Shown: positions 42,560 through 53,820, counted from the first letter of the stretch. The stretch is 64,000 nucleotides of DNA from Arion vulgaris (GCA_020796225.1 CM036755.1:78811772-78875771), one strand, 5' to 3'. Notes: generated by a model from the sequence alone, not told the origin. A program made the numbers and translations.

Positions 42560-43305
42560 TATCAACAATTGTTTTGCTAATAAGTATCAAGGGGTTGGAA
42601 CAGCTAATTCAGTCTGTCAAAGAACACAGTGAAGATCAGAGCCATTTTCTGAAAGCAAAGAAAACTAAAATTATGTCCACTGACAAAGCAAAATCTCAAC
42701 CCAAATTAGCATCAATAATGAAGACATTGAGAACGTCATATATTTTGAATATCTTGTCTCTATAATTAACAAGAATGGAGATTGTATGAAAGATGTTTAA
42801 AGAATACTAGCCATGGCTTTCCAGAGGTTGGTCAGAATGAAGAAACTATGGCATGACACAAGCAAAGAAACAAAAGTAAGACTTCTGAGAACATGCATAT
42901 TCCCTGTGGTAACATATAGATGTGAATTGTGAACCATAACACAACCACTAAAGAACAAAATAGAAGCTTTTGATACAGGTGTTACAGAAAAGTTCTTAGA
43001 ACATCCTGGACAGAAAAGAGAAAAAAACAAAAACATCCTCCAAGACCTATATATCGAATAGCAGTGGCTTCTAAATAACATCATGTCCCAGAAGATGAAA
43101 TATTTTGGCCACGTTAAACGTCACAATGGTTTGAAGAGAACAGTAATGGAAGACATGATTCCTGGAGTACAAGGCAGGATAGGACCAAGACTCGGATGGC
43201 AGCAGTACATCAAAGAAACCTTGAACATGACACTGGAGGAGACAGGAGAACTTGCTAGAGACAGAGTTTTTCACACAAGCTCTGATGAAAGCTCTTTTCT
43301 GTAAG
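42560..43305 (+). mobile_element. LINE fragment (family 'ELARDRV')
   Basis: Broken + strand frames: TKIMSTDKAKSQ, VRLLRTCIFPVVTYRCELWT, MSQKMKYFGHVKRHNGLKRT, then KETLNMTLEETGELARDRV. Members of the same family lie at 49740-50265 and 56990-57480. It lies within intron E-F. Confidence 0.8.
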
Positions 43306-43696
43306 GGACATGCTACTACTTGAGTCAATGATGAAGCCTATTTTCTGTAGATCATGTTGACAGTTCTGAATTTCTATTCCCATCTTAAGTCAGATTCGCA
43401 TGTACTTCTAGATATACTGGAACATCAGCAGTGTCTGTTTGCAAATGGAGCACATTTAAATGGAAAAACCAGTTGGCTTAACTACATAACTACACTGACA
43501 CAATTTAAACTTCAACATCTGTCTCAAATACAAACAGCATATATTCTGCTGATTTTTTAGACTTTCAATTTCTGAAAACAATTTCTAACAGAGTTGTATC
43601 ATTAATTAAATCATTATTTAAATTTTGTTAGAAGAAATTAACTTCAGCAAATACCATATCCCTCTCAAGTTTCATGTCACATCTTTCTTTTCTTAG

Positions 43697-43848
43697 CTCG
43701 TCCAACTCCTGCAAAAACTCAAGTGAAGGCACCAATTGCCTCAACAAGAACACCTCAAGGAGGATCTACTTCCTCCTCCTCAAAAAAACCTGATGGTGGG
43801 CCAGCAACAAGAACACCAGCTAGTGTTCCCGCTAGAGGACAGGCTGCA
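43697..43848 (+). CDS. ZC2HC1A: ZC2HC1A-like exon F: Thr/Pro/Ser-rich linker
   Basis: A 152-bp exon between 'ttcttttcttag' and 'gtaagtaatt'. Its first two bases complete the exon E codon and it ends in phase 0. It reads ARPTPAKTQVKAPIASTRTP, QGGSTSSSSKKPDGG, PATRTPASVPARGQAA: low-complexity and basic, with a repeated (S)TRTP motif and a serine run, comparable in position to the Ser-rich linker of vertebrate ZC2HC1A. The expected C-terminal cysteine-rich segment was not found in the 20 kb downstream. Confidence 0.83.
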
Positions 43849-43867
43849 GTAAGTAATTGGACTAAAT

Positions 43868-44175
43868 TATTAGTTTAGTTTAGTCGTCAGATGGTCATCA
43901 CTGCACATCGAACCAATTAGTCCATAAGTGCTCTGATCTCCTCCTCAGTATGTCTCTCAGCATGTGGTTCATTAAGTTTAGTTTAGTCGTCAGATGGTCA
44001 TCACTGCACATCGAACCAATTAGTCCATAAGTGCTCTGATCTCCTCCTCAGTATGTCTCTCAGCATGTGGTTCATTAAGTTTAGTTTAGTCGTCAGATGG
44101 TCATCACTGCACATTGAACCAATTAGTCCATAAGTGCTCTGATCTCCTCCTCAGTATGTCTCTCAGCATGTGGTG
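43868..44175 (+). repeat. 104-bp tandem triplicate
   Basis: Three near-identical units containing 'gtcgtcagatggtcatcact', 'aaccaattagtccataagtg' and 'cagtatgtctctcagcatgt'. Confidence 0.93.
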
Positions 44176-44199
44176 ACTAACGACACCAGTTATTTGTTG

Positions 44200-44475
44200 G
44201 TTTACTCTTCTTCTTTTTCTACTTCTTCAATGATCCAGCGGCACTTGAGCTCCTAGACTTCGGCCCAATGCTATGTAGTGGTATCTGCATGTGTTTGTAA
44301 GTTGTTCTTTTGTTCCGTATAATGTGTTCATTTGTCTAGCCTTGGAGGAAGGATGATCTTCCTGACATAATCTAGTGCTTGGCACCTGAAGAGGTGGTGA
44401 ACGGTTTCATGATGATGTACACACAGCTGGCACTCTGGAGTGTATTATGGATGAATTCTGTTCAAGTAATTATTT
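44200..44475 (-). mobile_element. LINE C-terminal zinc-knuckle tail
   Basis: The minus strand reads CQLCVHHHETVHHLFRCQAL, a CxxC...H...C knuckle ending RNase H-type LINE proteins, followed by a 3' region rich in GAA near 44210. Confidence 0.5.
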
Positions 44476-44569
44476 AGCTACTTTTTCTGCCATTATAGTG
44501 CTCTTGTCTAGCTACATCATATTTGACTTGGAATTCATGTAGTCAGGTTAGTTTTGTAGATTCACTACT

Positions 44570-45215
44570 ATTACTTGAATCGCAGTGATCTTGTGTGTGC
44601 TTGTTTTAAGGCACTTTGTAAGCTGATATTCATTTTCGTAAGGCTATTATTGCTGCCGTCACTCCATCTTTTGCGTAGTCTTCCTCTTGCTTTGTTCTCA
44701 TTGTACTTTCCTGTGTGGCTCTCAGTAGTAGGCTATACCAGGGCATTCTTGTCAGGTGTCCAAACCATTTAATCAGTTTTTTTTAATATGAATTGCATCC
44801 AGTCTTCTTCTGATTTCTTCATTTCGAATTTTGTCTCTTATTGTCACACCTGCAGCTCTTCTAAGACACCTCATCTCTGTCGTTATGATTTTCCGCTCAT
44901 TAGCTGCTGTTATTGGCCATGTTTGACACTGGTAACATAGTGTTGGCCAGAAAATTGTTCTTATGAGATTTGCTTTAGTTGTTAGCGGTATCTCTTTATG
45001 TAACAACACTGGTGTTAACTGTCCCAGTACCTGGTTAGCTTTTGTGCAACGATTGCTGATTTCGCTTTCGATACTTCCATCTGCTGTGAAAATTGCGCCT
45101 AAGTATTTGGCCTCAATTGTTTGTTTTATTTCTACGTTCTGGAGTTTTTTGGTAAGGTTTTCTGGTTGTCTACTTATTGCGATTGTCTCTGTCTTTAGCT
45201 GACCTAGATCAAGTG
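44570..45215 (-). mobile_element. LINE fragment, family 'SRQPENL', copy 2
   Basis: The minus strand reads SRQPENLTKKLQNVEIKQ, KYLGAIFTADGSIESEI, LCYQCQTWPITAANERK, CLRRAAGVTIRDKIRNEEIR. About 40 codons present in the other copies (QFIKQQQIKWFGH region) are partly lost near 44780. Confidence 0.85.
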
Positions 45216-45477
45216 ACGTCAGTCGACCGGTCACAGAGTTCACAATATGCGAAAGTACAGGGGAACCAAGTTCAAAGGTCATGGATGTCATGGTTTTTGT
45301 GTGTTATGGTTTTAAATAAATCACTGTTTTGTTTGAATTGGAAGCCCTTAAAAGGAGGGACTGTGAGGGGGTAGGAGTGAGGATGGGACTTGAGTGGTTG
45401 TGGGTTACTGTGGAGGCCAGAAGGTGATGATATCAGCAATAATTGCTCGGAGGAGGTTCAAATTTCAGGATTTAGAC
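45216..45477. other. Unannotated stretch
   Basis: No element recognised between the LINE and the hAT end. Confidence 0.35.
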
Positions 45478-45900
45478 CATAGGTTCCCAACCTTTTTGAA
45501 TGAGGGCCCCTTTTTCAGTGAATAATTCGCTAGGCCCCCTCTTGGGTAAACTATATTGTATATACTATAAATTGAAGTACAAGGACACATTAAAAAAATT
45601 ATTTTAGTACAAGATAATACCAATATTACTGTATTGCTCACAGTATCATTGACACAATTTGTGTTATAATGTATCAATTAGAGATGAGCTTGATGTGATG
45701 AAACAAATTTTTCGATGTGTGGTTCCATTTTTGTCATTAATAATCTTAAATCATCGCATTCTTCTATTGACAATCTGTTTCATTTTTTTGTGAATAGTCT
45801 GATGACCATGCTAAAATCCTCTTTCAGCTAAATATGATGGGAATACAATAAACAACTTCTTTTCTGCACATCATAAGGGTAGATATAATATTGGAAATTG
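45478..45900 (-). mobile_element. hAT element 3' end with transposase C-terminus
   Basis: The terminus 'cataggttcccaacctttt' is an hAT end related to those at 16236 and 36954. Inward on the minus strand, decayed frames read YLAERGF (about 45825), LRLLMTKMEPHIEKFVSSHQ and AHL, the extreme C-terminus of BED/SCAN-type hAT transposases. The other end of the element was not found. Confidence 0.65.
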
Positions 45901-46009
45901 ACTTTTTAGCCACAATTTTTGATATCTATTATTCAATTTTCAATTTCAAGACTTCATTTGTTGACAATTATATCAACTCTTCCACCAGTAATAATTCTGT
46001 TATTTGTAC

Positions 46010-46375
46010 ATTTTCTTCTTCTTCTTCGTGCTCACTGGGATTTCGAATTCTCTAATAAAGGCCCCTGTCAGCCACGCCATACAGTTTTCTTGGATGCTGG
46101 TGTAAGCGTGTCACCTCTTTCTTCTCCGGTCTGCATACTCTGTGCAGTTCTGTAGGACATGCTCCGTTTTCATACTCGCCGAACCACAGGGGCACAGGTC
46201 ATTTCTGCCTATCTTGAATCTAGTTCTGTTTTCATTCTGTTGTGACCATTCCTGAGGCGAAGTATGATGATTGTGGTCTCTTCTGGGGAGTTCGTAATAT
46301 CCATCATGCTTGTAGTATTTTGTATGTTATTTTCCCCACTTCGCTTTATAGTGCCCTCTGGCAAATGGCTTTTGC
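46010..46375 (-). mobile_element. LINE C-terminal tail (family with 'ENPKSQ' end)
   Basis: The minus strand reads NDLCPCGSASMKTEHVLQNC (CxCG...H...C knuckle) and ends LLENSKSQ followed by a (GAA)n-like tail (seen as 'cttcttcttcttc' at 46015). Relatives on the + strand: 59160-59690 and 63260-63690. Confidence 0.75.
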
Positions 46376-47095
46376 TTCTTCCTAACTGACCAGGTTGTCA
46401 TCTTGAGGCATCCTGATGAAAATATATAAGAAACATTGGAGTGCTGAAGGAATGTGAGAACAATATAGCAGACGTTGAAAACATGTGACAATACATGCAT
46501 TTTTCCTTCCTTCAACAGGGACGCAGGTACTAAAACAATTTATGCTGTTGTGAAGTGGAAACCAGATGTCTGTTACCGACATTTTTACATCTTGGAGAAG
46601 TCTCCATAAGTTCCTTTAATTCAACAACAGCAAAGTCACCTTTTGAAAAGCACCAGAAACCATCATCATTATCTATACTAGCTACAACAACATAACAACA
46701 TCCCCCAACTGAATATTATCAAGATGTCATCATCGTTATGTATACTAGCTACAACAACATCCAACATGTGATTATTATCAAGATACCATCATCATCATTA
46801 TGTAAACTAGCTACAACATCGAGCTGAATTAATTTTTTCGGAAATCTATAGTAACTATTAAATAGAAACTTGTAACACTTTCTTTAGTGGTAGTAGGCAA
46901 ATGAAGGCAAGCAGAAAACTTGTACGAGTATATTGAATTTAAGCAAAAGTCTTCACTTTTTGTAGTATCAACTAAGCTAGGTTAATAATTGTCGTGTAGT
47001 ACCATTATTGTTTGCAGACAACTTATGATAGAGTTTACAATACTACTCACACACCCAAATATCAGAATAAAAGATCCTTCCTTCCTTTCAGTCAC
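46376..47095. other. AT-rich stretch with a degenerate ~65-bp repeat
   Basis: Three diverged copies of 'tatactagctacaacaacat' with 'accatcatcatcat' spacers lie at 46660-46825. Nothing else was recognised. Confidence 0.5.
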
Positions 47096-47099
47096 TTGA

Positions 47100-47345
47100 A
47101 ATATTGTCTATATATTCAACGTTGTCTCTTGTATAAACTTCACTGTCTTTTGTAGCTCACACAGAGTTCAGTGTAGTTTTATGTCGAGTGTTGTTTCATT
47201 AGGACAGTGAGTTTGCCTCAGTATATCATATTCGGGGCAGTCTTGAAGTATGTGCTCTGCAGTCTGATGTGCCTGTACACATGGCTGAATTGCCAATCTT
47301 GAATTTTGTATACATGTGGCTGCGGAGTCGATTGTGTCCTGTTCA
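47100..47345 (-). mobile_element. LINE C-terminal zinc-knuckle tail
   Basis: The minus strand reads AHQTAEHILQDCPEYDILRQ, then the sequence decays. It matches 53585-53820 (+). In both places it directly follows the end of a family 2b SINE. Confidence 0.7.
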
Positions 47346-47349
47346 AGTC

Positions 47350-48240
47350 TTCTACTTGTATCGACTACTTATTAAATTACTCTTTGCGATTTATATGTGA
47401 TCTGAGCCTAAGAGCGATTGTACATTATGTGCCTAGAAGCTCTTCTTCTTCACCCCTCTCTCCTAGGGAAGCATAGGTTCGCAACCAAGGCCTTCCAAGT
47501 CCACCTTTCCAAGACCGTCTTTTCCAGATCTCTGCACTCTCCCCCCATTTTCTTGCATTTCATCTCCAGCTCCCATCTCCATGTGTTCCTGGGTCTTCCC
47601 CTACCTCTATTGCTCTTGGGGTTCCATCAGATAGCCTGTCTTGTGATGCTGTTAGGGGGTTTCTTCAGTGTGTGTCCTATCCATCGCCACCTTCTGCTCC
47701 TTATCTATTGTTCCACCTGTCGTTGTCCTGTTCTATCCCAGAGTTACCTGTTTGTAGTCCTGTCGTACCATCGCAGATGGAGTATCCTGCGGAGGCATCT
47801 ATTGATGAATGTCTGCAACTTTTTGGTGTTCCCCTTAATTGTTCTCCATGTCTCCGCACCATATAGAAGGACAGCCTTGACATTTCAGTTAAATATCATT
47901 ATCTTAGTTTTATTCCTGATCATTCTTGAACTCCATATGTTCTTCAGAATCACAAAGGCTGATCTTGTCTTTTGTATTCTAACCCAAACATCTTCATCTG
48001 AGCCACCTTGAATGTTGATAACACTTCCCAGATATGTAAATGTGTCCACCTCCTTTAATGGTGATCCTCTCAGTATGATCGGGTCTCTGGAATTAGCATT
48101 TAATCTCATGATCTTTGATGCACCTAGAAGTACATTCGATTTCTGCTGCGCTTTTTATTTGGTATCTTCCCTAGGCCCCTACCATAGTCGCATCTTACGA
48201 TATGCCTTGTAGGTTGCAGTATTACTATTGTTTGCTTCCC
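47350..48240 (-). mobile_element. SINE family 2b, split by a LINE insertion
   Basis: The two halves of the SINE are 47350-47439 ('tgtgatctgagcctaagagc') and 48121-48240 ('acattcgatttctgctgc', 'cgatatgccttgtaggttgc'). The intervening 47440-48120 is a minus-strand LINE. 'cctagaag' is present at both junctions (47432-47439 and 48123-48130), a short target duplication. Confidence 0.8.
47440..48120 (-). mobile_element. LINE 3' end inserted into a SINE
   Basis: The minus strand reads PLKEVDTFTYLGSVINIQGG, SDEDVWVRIQKTRSAFVILK, LYGAETWRT, RWIGHTLKK, RGRGRPRNTWRWELE and ends in a GAAGAAGAAG tail at 47440-47452. It is 5'-truncated to 0.7 kb. The frame is intact over several pieces, so it is moderately young. 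Confidence 0.82.
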
Positions 48241-48449
48241 TTGTGAACTGCTGCAACACACAGATGAAAGAATAAGTAACATACAGTTTATCCATACCAA
48301 ACTTCTGCTTTCATTGTCAGGTCATGACCTTGTCTAAGGCTCAAGTGAGAAAATATCACTGTGTGATATAAAGTGCTTGAGAAAAGCTGATATTGTTACC
48401 ATAAAAAAACTCAAAATCCTAAACACAAACATCATAGAAGTTATAAAAT

Positions 48450-49005
48450 CATATCTACCATCAAGTATATGGAGAATAATCATATCTATCATCAAGTATA
48501 TGGATAATAATCATATCTACCATTAAGTATATGGAGAATAATCATATCTACCATCAAGTATATGGAGAATAATCATATCTATCATCAAGTATATGGATAA
48601 TAATCATATCTACCATTAAGTATATGGAGAATAATCATATCTACCATCAAGTATATGGAGAATAATCATATATACCATCAAGTATATGGATAATAATCAT
48701 ATCTACCATCAAGTATATAGAGAATAATCATATATACCATCAAGTATATAGAGAATAATCATATATACCATCAAGTATATGGATAATAATCATATCTACC
48801 ATCAAGTATATGGATAATAATCATATCTACCATCAAGTATATGGAGAATAATCATATCTACCATTAAGTATATGGAGAATAATCATATATATAATCAAGT
48901 ATATAGAGAATAATCATATCTACCATCAAGTATGTGGAGAATAATCATATCTACCATCAAGTATATGGATAATAATCATATCTACCATCAAGTATATGGA
49001 GAATA
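48450..49005 (+). repeat. 31-bp minisatellite, about 18 copies
   Basis: The unit is 'aatcatatctaccatcaagt' + 'atatggagaat', with gag/gat, taccat/tatcat variants. The block containing the 'tatcatcaag' variant followed by 'taccattaag' occurs twice (48490-48555, 48585-48650), indicating a multi-unit duplication. Confidence 0.94.
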
Positions 49006-49014
49006 AAATAAAAT

Positions 49015-49200
49015 GAATGAACCATCTTATGAATTGGAAGCAAAGTCATACCATTTACCTGCTACAATCATAGAAGATCTAATATAATTTGAAGCAAAGT
49101 CATACCATTTACCTGCTACAATCATAGAAGATCTAATAAAATTCGAAGCAAAGTCATACCACTTACCTCCTACAACCATAGAAGATCTAATATAAGTGTG
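49015..49200 (+). repeat. ~60-bp tandem triplicate
   Basis: Three copies built on 'gaagcaaagtcataccattt' + 'acctgctacaatcatagaag' + 'atctaat'. Confidence 0.88.
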
Positions 49201-49690
49201 AGATTAGCTAAAAGACAGATGAATAGACATCAAAGAGATATCACAAGAACATCCTCTGCAACACATCTGGCCCAGCATCAGCAGAAGAAGCTTAAACTTT
49301 TGAAATAAGCTTCTATATAAAAAGTGGCTAGACATGGCAAGAACAAAGAGATAAAGAACTAAGCAGATACCAGTGGAGAAAGAGCTAAGGAAGAAGTGAT
49401 GGATAGGACACACATTCAGATGACCGACCGGAAGCATTGTAAGACACTCATTGTTTTGAAACCCGCAGGGAAAGAGGAAGGCCTAGACATACCTGGAGAA
49501 GAGAGTTGGAGACTGATATTTAAAGGATAGGTAAAACATGGAAAGAATTGGAAGGGATTGCAGGAGAGAGGAAGTGCTGTGCTCCGTTGCAGGAGAGAGG
49601 AAGTGCTGTGCTCCGTTGCAGGAGAGAGGAAGTGCTGTGCTCCGTTGCAGGAGAGAGGAAGTGCTGTGCTCCGTTGGGAGTGGAAAGGTG
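49200..49690 (+). mobile_element. LINE C-terminal end with internal 29-bp array
   Basis: The + strand reads 'RGRPRHTWRRELETDI' and 'IGKTWKELEGIAGER', the end of the same LINE type as 47440-48120. From 49560 its coding DNA becomes a 29-bp tandem array. Confidence 0.7.
49560..49676 (+). repeat. 29-bp minisatellite, 4 perfect copies, from a LINE coding end
   Basis: The unit is 'gcaggagagaggaagtgctg' + 'tgctccgtt'. The first unit is the in-frame continuation of the LINE (…IAGERKCCAPL); the 29-bp period then rotates the frame. Confidence 0.92.
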
Positions 49691-49739
49691 AAGAAGAAAA
49701 GTATAGTACCAGATATTTACAGTTACTTAAATTTTACTA

Positions 49740-50265
49740 TCAAAATAAAACGAAAAATCTTCAAATTCTAACATTTACACCAATTATTGATAAAATGTGG
49801 CAAAGCACCAGCAAAATATTAAAATTAAAATTATTGAGAGCATGCATTTTCCCAGTGGCTACTTATGGCTGTGAATCATGGACTATTACACAAAAATTAA
49901 GAACGAAAATCCAGTCCTTCGAAACTAAATGCTACAGAAAGATCCTACGAATACCATAGACAGAAAAAATAAAGAACACTGATGTCCTGAAAGAACTAAA
50001 TGTTAGAGAATTGGCTGATAAACAACATACTATACAGAAAAATTACATACTTTGGTCACATTAAGCGTCACGATGGCCTGGAAAGAACAATACTAGAGGG
50101 CAGGGTCCCAGGACGCAGACCCAGAAGAAGATGGCTACAAGATATTAAAGAAACCATGAACATGACCATCGACTAAGTGGGTGAACTGGCTAGAGACAGA
50201 GTGAATTTCAGATGTGCTGCAAAGAGAGCAACATCCTATAAAGGATACACACCTTGATGATGATT
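49740..50265 (+). mobile_element. LINE fragment (family 'ELARDRV'), best preserved
   Basis: The + strand reads LRACIFPVATYGCESWTITQ, FETKCYRKILRIP, ITYFGHIKRHDGLERTILEG, RRPRRRWLQDIKETMNM, VGELARDRVNF and ends SYKGYTP just before tandem stops. It is 5'-truncated with few lesions. Confidence 0.82.
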
Positions 50266-50499
50266 GATAAAATAACTCTCACTTGACATTGATTATCAAA
50301 AAATGAAACTGGAATGCTAATATTATTATTTAACCAGGGAATAAACCACATTTTTTTACACACCATTTAAAAGAATATATTTATAATACTACTTATAATA
50401 ATATTATAATACATTTTTATATAAACAGCTGTTATTAGTTTTTTTTTATAAAACTTATTTTATTTTTATGTAACATGTACCATATATCAAAATGTTGAA

Positions 50500-50860
50500 C
50501 TCTTTCGCTAGTCGCAGCACACTGCATCACAGCGGAAGTCCGTTGGACGCTATTCACCGTACACTGCACTATTAGATTTGCTTCCCTCTACAAAGTCTTT
50601 CTCGTTTTACTTCTACTATTTTACTTCTACTATTTTACTTCTACTATTTTACTTCTACTATTTTACTTCTACTATTTTACTTCTACTATTTTTTAACCTT
50701 GTTATTCTAATAGGTTGTCCAGTTTTATTAAATTAGTATATAATAAGATATATATATGTTTATTTATTAATGTAGTAGTTATGATAAACAAATTTTTTTT
50801 TTTATACCTCATTTGAATTAGCTGTTGAAAAATTGATGAAATAACTGCACGAGGAAAGAG
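50500..50860. mobile_element. Probable piggyBac-like MITE containing a 14-bp array
   Basis: The ends are 'ctctttcgctag' and, in reverse, 'ctctttcctcgtg'. TTAA follows the right end (50861-50864) and 'tgaa', a one-step variant, precedes the left. Inside, 'ttttacttctacta' is repeated 6-7 times (50605-50690). Confidence 0.5.
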
Positions 50861-51029
50861 TTAAAACTGAATGCTCTGTTTATTTACATTTGTCCAATAT
50901 TTCAGAATAAGAAAAGGGAAAGGCAAAATGATTATTAGTAAGAAGGAAAAAATAGTACAATGAGAACATAATTGTCACTTACCACTCAATTTGAATAAAT
51001 CGTATACACCTGTAAGCCATAAAACTTGT

Positions 51030-51362
51030 TTCTTTTTATACTACAGCCATAATTACACAATCCAGGAAAATGCCATCAGTTTTTATACTACAGCCATAAT
51101 TACACAATCCAGGAAAGTTTCATCAGTTTTTATACTACAGCCATAATTACACAATCCAGGAAAGTTTCATCAGTTTTTATACTACAGCCATAATTACACA
51201 ATCCAGGAAAGTTTTATCAGTTTTTATACTACAGCCATAATTACACAATCCAGGAAAGTTTCATTAGTTTTTATACTACAGCCATAATTACACAATCCAG
51301 GAAATTTTTATCAGTTTTTATACTACAGCCATAATTACACAATCCAGGAAAGTTTCATTTGT
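51030..51362 (+). repeat. 47-bp minisatellite, 7 copies
   Basis: The unit is 'tttttatactacagccataa' + 'ttacacaatccaggaaagtt' + 'tcatcag'. Confidence 0.95.
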
Positions 51363-51481
51363 TTTTACGAAAAAATAACATTTTAAAAACAGTTTTTATG
51401 TCAAAAGATGAAGCCATTATTTCAAGTCAATATTGCATGTAAAAAAATCAGTGGGTGATGTTATTTGCAGATTTTATTATA

Positions 51482-51685
51482 GTTTACTAGCCCAGCATGT
51501 TTGTAGAGTGTTGGGCGATGAGTGACAAGCCCCTGTGAGTGCGGTTCAATTCCGCGGACTGGCAGAAAAGCCACAGGTTCTCCAGAATTACATTGTTCGT
51601 GGCACCAAACCGAATGGTTACGATGTCCATGGCACTGAGCTGAAGAGCTGAAAAGCTCAAGTGCTTCTAGATCGGGGGAAGAAAA
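51482..51685 (+). mobile_element. tRNA-derived SINE, family 3
   Basis: It is collinear with 2465 and 31440: 'gcggttcaattccgcg' (B-box-like), 'ccacaggttctccag', 'tacgatgtccatggcac', 'aaaagctcaagtgcttct'. Confidence 0.68.
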
Positions 51686-51689
51686 ATTA

Positions 51690-52365
51690 CAATTTACTAA
51701 ACTAAAATGGAAAACAACTATGTCCACATGTGAAGCCAAAAATTACGAATGATAAATTAATAAAGTTGGACTGAAATATAAATTTACTACAACTATTTAA
51801 CTCTTTGATTTAAAAAATGCCCTTTAGAGTGGCATTTGTAACTGGTGTCCAACACAAGCGCCACTTTGCGTGGAGTTCCCACTTTGCGTTTTTCTAGGAG
51901 TTCAAATAGTATTCAATTTGCATTGCAAAACTTATCAAATTCATTGAACTGCAATAGGATTTTGACTTATGAATAAAGAAAATGTATACATTCTTCTAAA
52001 CTGTGCTCGCTGGTAGTGTTCGTAAAGGCGCTAGTATTGCTTGGCTAGGCAATGGGTGTCGTAAGAAATAAGGGTAAGTGGTTCGAATCCTATGTTTGTC
52101 AATTTGTTTTTTCGGAAGCTCTTAATACTTGTACACTGTTTATTTATTTCTCATATAATAATGATGATCAGTCAAATTGCAACAAATTATTGTTTATCAT
52201 ATATCAGTAATTATGTGTTTTTTATTCTCAGAAATGTTTAAACAAGGAAAGCTCATTTGCTAACATCTGCTTTTATTAAGTGCACATTTATAATCTTTTC
52301 ATTTGTTTTATACATTTCAATACATAGAAATACATTGATCGTTTAAACGTTCTTCTATTCTTCCA
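51690..52365. other. AT-rich stretch, nothing secure
   Basis: 'atttaactctttgattt' at 51797 resembles a TTAA-flanked piggyBac-MITE end. 'gtggttcgaatcctat' at 52080 matches a B-box, but its flanks do not fold into a tRNA. Confidence 0.35.
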
Positions 52366-52369
52366 CCAT

Positions 52370-53055
52370 TTACTTCTTTATAGAAGTTTGGTGATGGGGG
52401 CATAGTGATCTTGTGTGTGCTTGTTTTAAGGCACTTTGTAAGCTGATATACATTTTCGTAAGGCTGTTCTTGATGCCGTCGTTCCATCTTTTGCATGGTC
52501 TTCCTCTTGCCTTGTACTCATCATACTTTTCCTGTGTGGCTCTCAGTAGTAGGCGATACCAGGGTATTCTTGTCAGGTGTCCAAACCATTTAATCTGTTG
52601 TTGTTTTATGAATTGCATGACTGGTTTCACATCCAGTTTTCTTCTGATTTCTTCATTTCTAATTTTGTTTGTTATTGTCACACCTGCAGCTCTTCTAAGA
52701 CACCTCATCTCTGTCGTTATGATTTTCCACTCATTAGCTGCTGTTATTGGCCATGTTTGACACTGGTAACATAGTATTGGCCAGAAAATCATTCTTATGA
52801 GATTTGCTTTAGTTTTAGCGTTATCTCTTTATGTGACAACAGTGGTGTTAACTGAAATGATTGCTGATTTCGCTATCGATACTTCCATCTGCTGTGAAAA
52901 TTGCTCCTAAGTATTTGGCCTCAATTGTTTGTTTTATGTCTACGTTCTGGAGTTTTATTGTAAGGTTTTCTGGTTGTCTACTTATTGCCATTGTCTCTGT
53001 CTTTATTATATTTATTTTTATGTTGTACTCATAACCATTTAATAAACTGTTAAAG
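52370..53055 (-). mobile_element. LINE fragment, family 'SRQPENL', copy 3
   Basis: The minus strand reads SRQPENLTIKLQNVDIKQ, KYLGAIFTADGSIDSEI, LCYQCQTWPITAANEWK, MQFIKQQQIKWFGHLTRIPW, KARGRPCKRWNDGIKNSL. An internal deletion near 52855 removes about 50 bases present in copy 1. Confidence 0.85.
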
Positions 53056-53415
53056 ATCTGTAACACTTAACACTTAAAATCCATGTGACTATCATTTACT
53101 TCGGCTCTGTTTTTTTTATGCCATGCTCTTCAGTTGTGAATGTGTTGCTATTTAGTTTCTATTGTTCTTCACTAAGCATTCTTTGATCTTCACATCCATT
53201 TTGTAGGTTCCAGTAAAATACCTTTCTAGCTGTCTTAAATTGTTTCTTGATGACATGTTTGTCTATCTCTACTTCTCTCTCATCTCCATTTGTCTTGCTT
53301 GTATCTTTTGCATATTACAAAAAATGATCCCCAATAATATTTATTCCTTTGTATTTGTCAGCTTGGCATATATTTTGGTTATAGAGATAGCAAATTCTGT
53401 CTTCTGCAATGATTC
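53056..53415. other. Unannotated stretch
   Basis: AT-rich; a + strand open frame at 53240-53494 has no recognised domain and runs into the SINE. Confidence 0.35.
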
Positions 53416-53580
53416 ATTAGGCCTAGGGAAGATACCAAATAAAAAGTGCAGCAGAAATCGATGTACTTCTAGGCGCATAACTGGCAGAACGTAAAATCGT
53501 TCTTAGGTTCAGATCACATACAAATCGCAAAGAGGGATTTAATAAGTAGTCGATTTAGAGCGTTTGTTGAAGAAGAAGAC
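53416..53580 (+). mobile_element. SINE family 2b (5'-truncated)
   Basis: 'ctagggaagataccaaataa', 'cttctaggcgcataactggc', 'tcagatcacatacaaatcgc' and a terminal 'gaagaagaag'. Directly followed by a LINE tail, as at 47 kb. Confidence 0.72.
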
Positions 53581-53584
53581 TTAG

Positions 53585-53820
53585 AACAAGATATAATCAA
53601 CTCAGCAGCCATATATATATACAAGATTCAACCATTGTCAATTCAGCCATGTGTACATGTGGACAAGCACATCAGACTGCAGAGCACATACTTCACGGCT
53701 GCCCCGAATATGATACACTAAGGCAAACTCACTGGCCTAAAGAAATTTATGAACCTTCAATTCAATGCTGTGTAGTACAGGATATTTGTAAATACTCACA
53801 ACATTTTCATATGTAGAACA
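53585..53820 (+). mobile_element. LINE C-terminal zinc-knuckle tail
   Basis: The + strand reads NSAMCTCGQAHQTAEHILHG, CPEYDTLRQTHWP. A copy of 47100-47345 in the opposite orientation. Confidence 0.75.

Noticed and set aside
47418..48011. 197-codon + strand open frame
   Set aside because: It is the antisense of the LINE at 47440-48120, whose minus-strand protein motifs are clear.
52020..52110. Possible tRNA gene (consensus-like B-box 'ggttcgaatcc')
   Set aside because: The flanking bases do not form an acceptor or T stem, and no proper anticodon arm was found.
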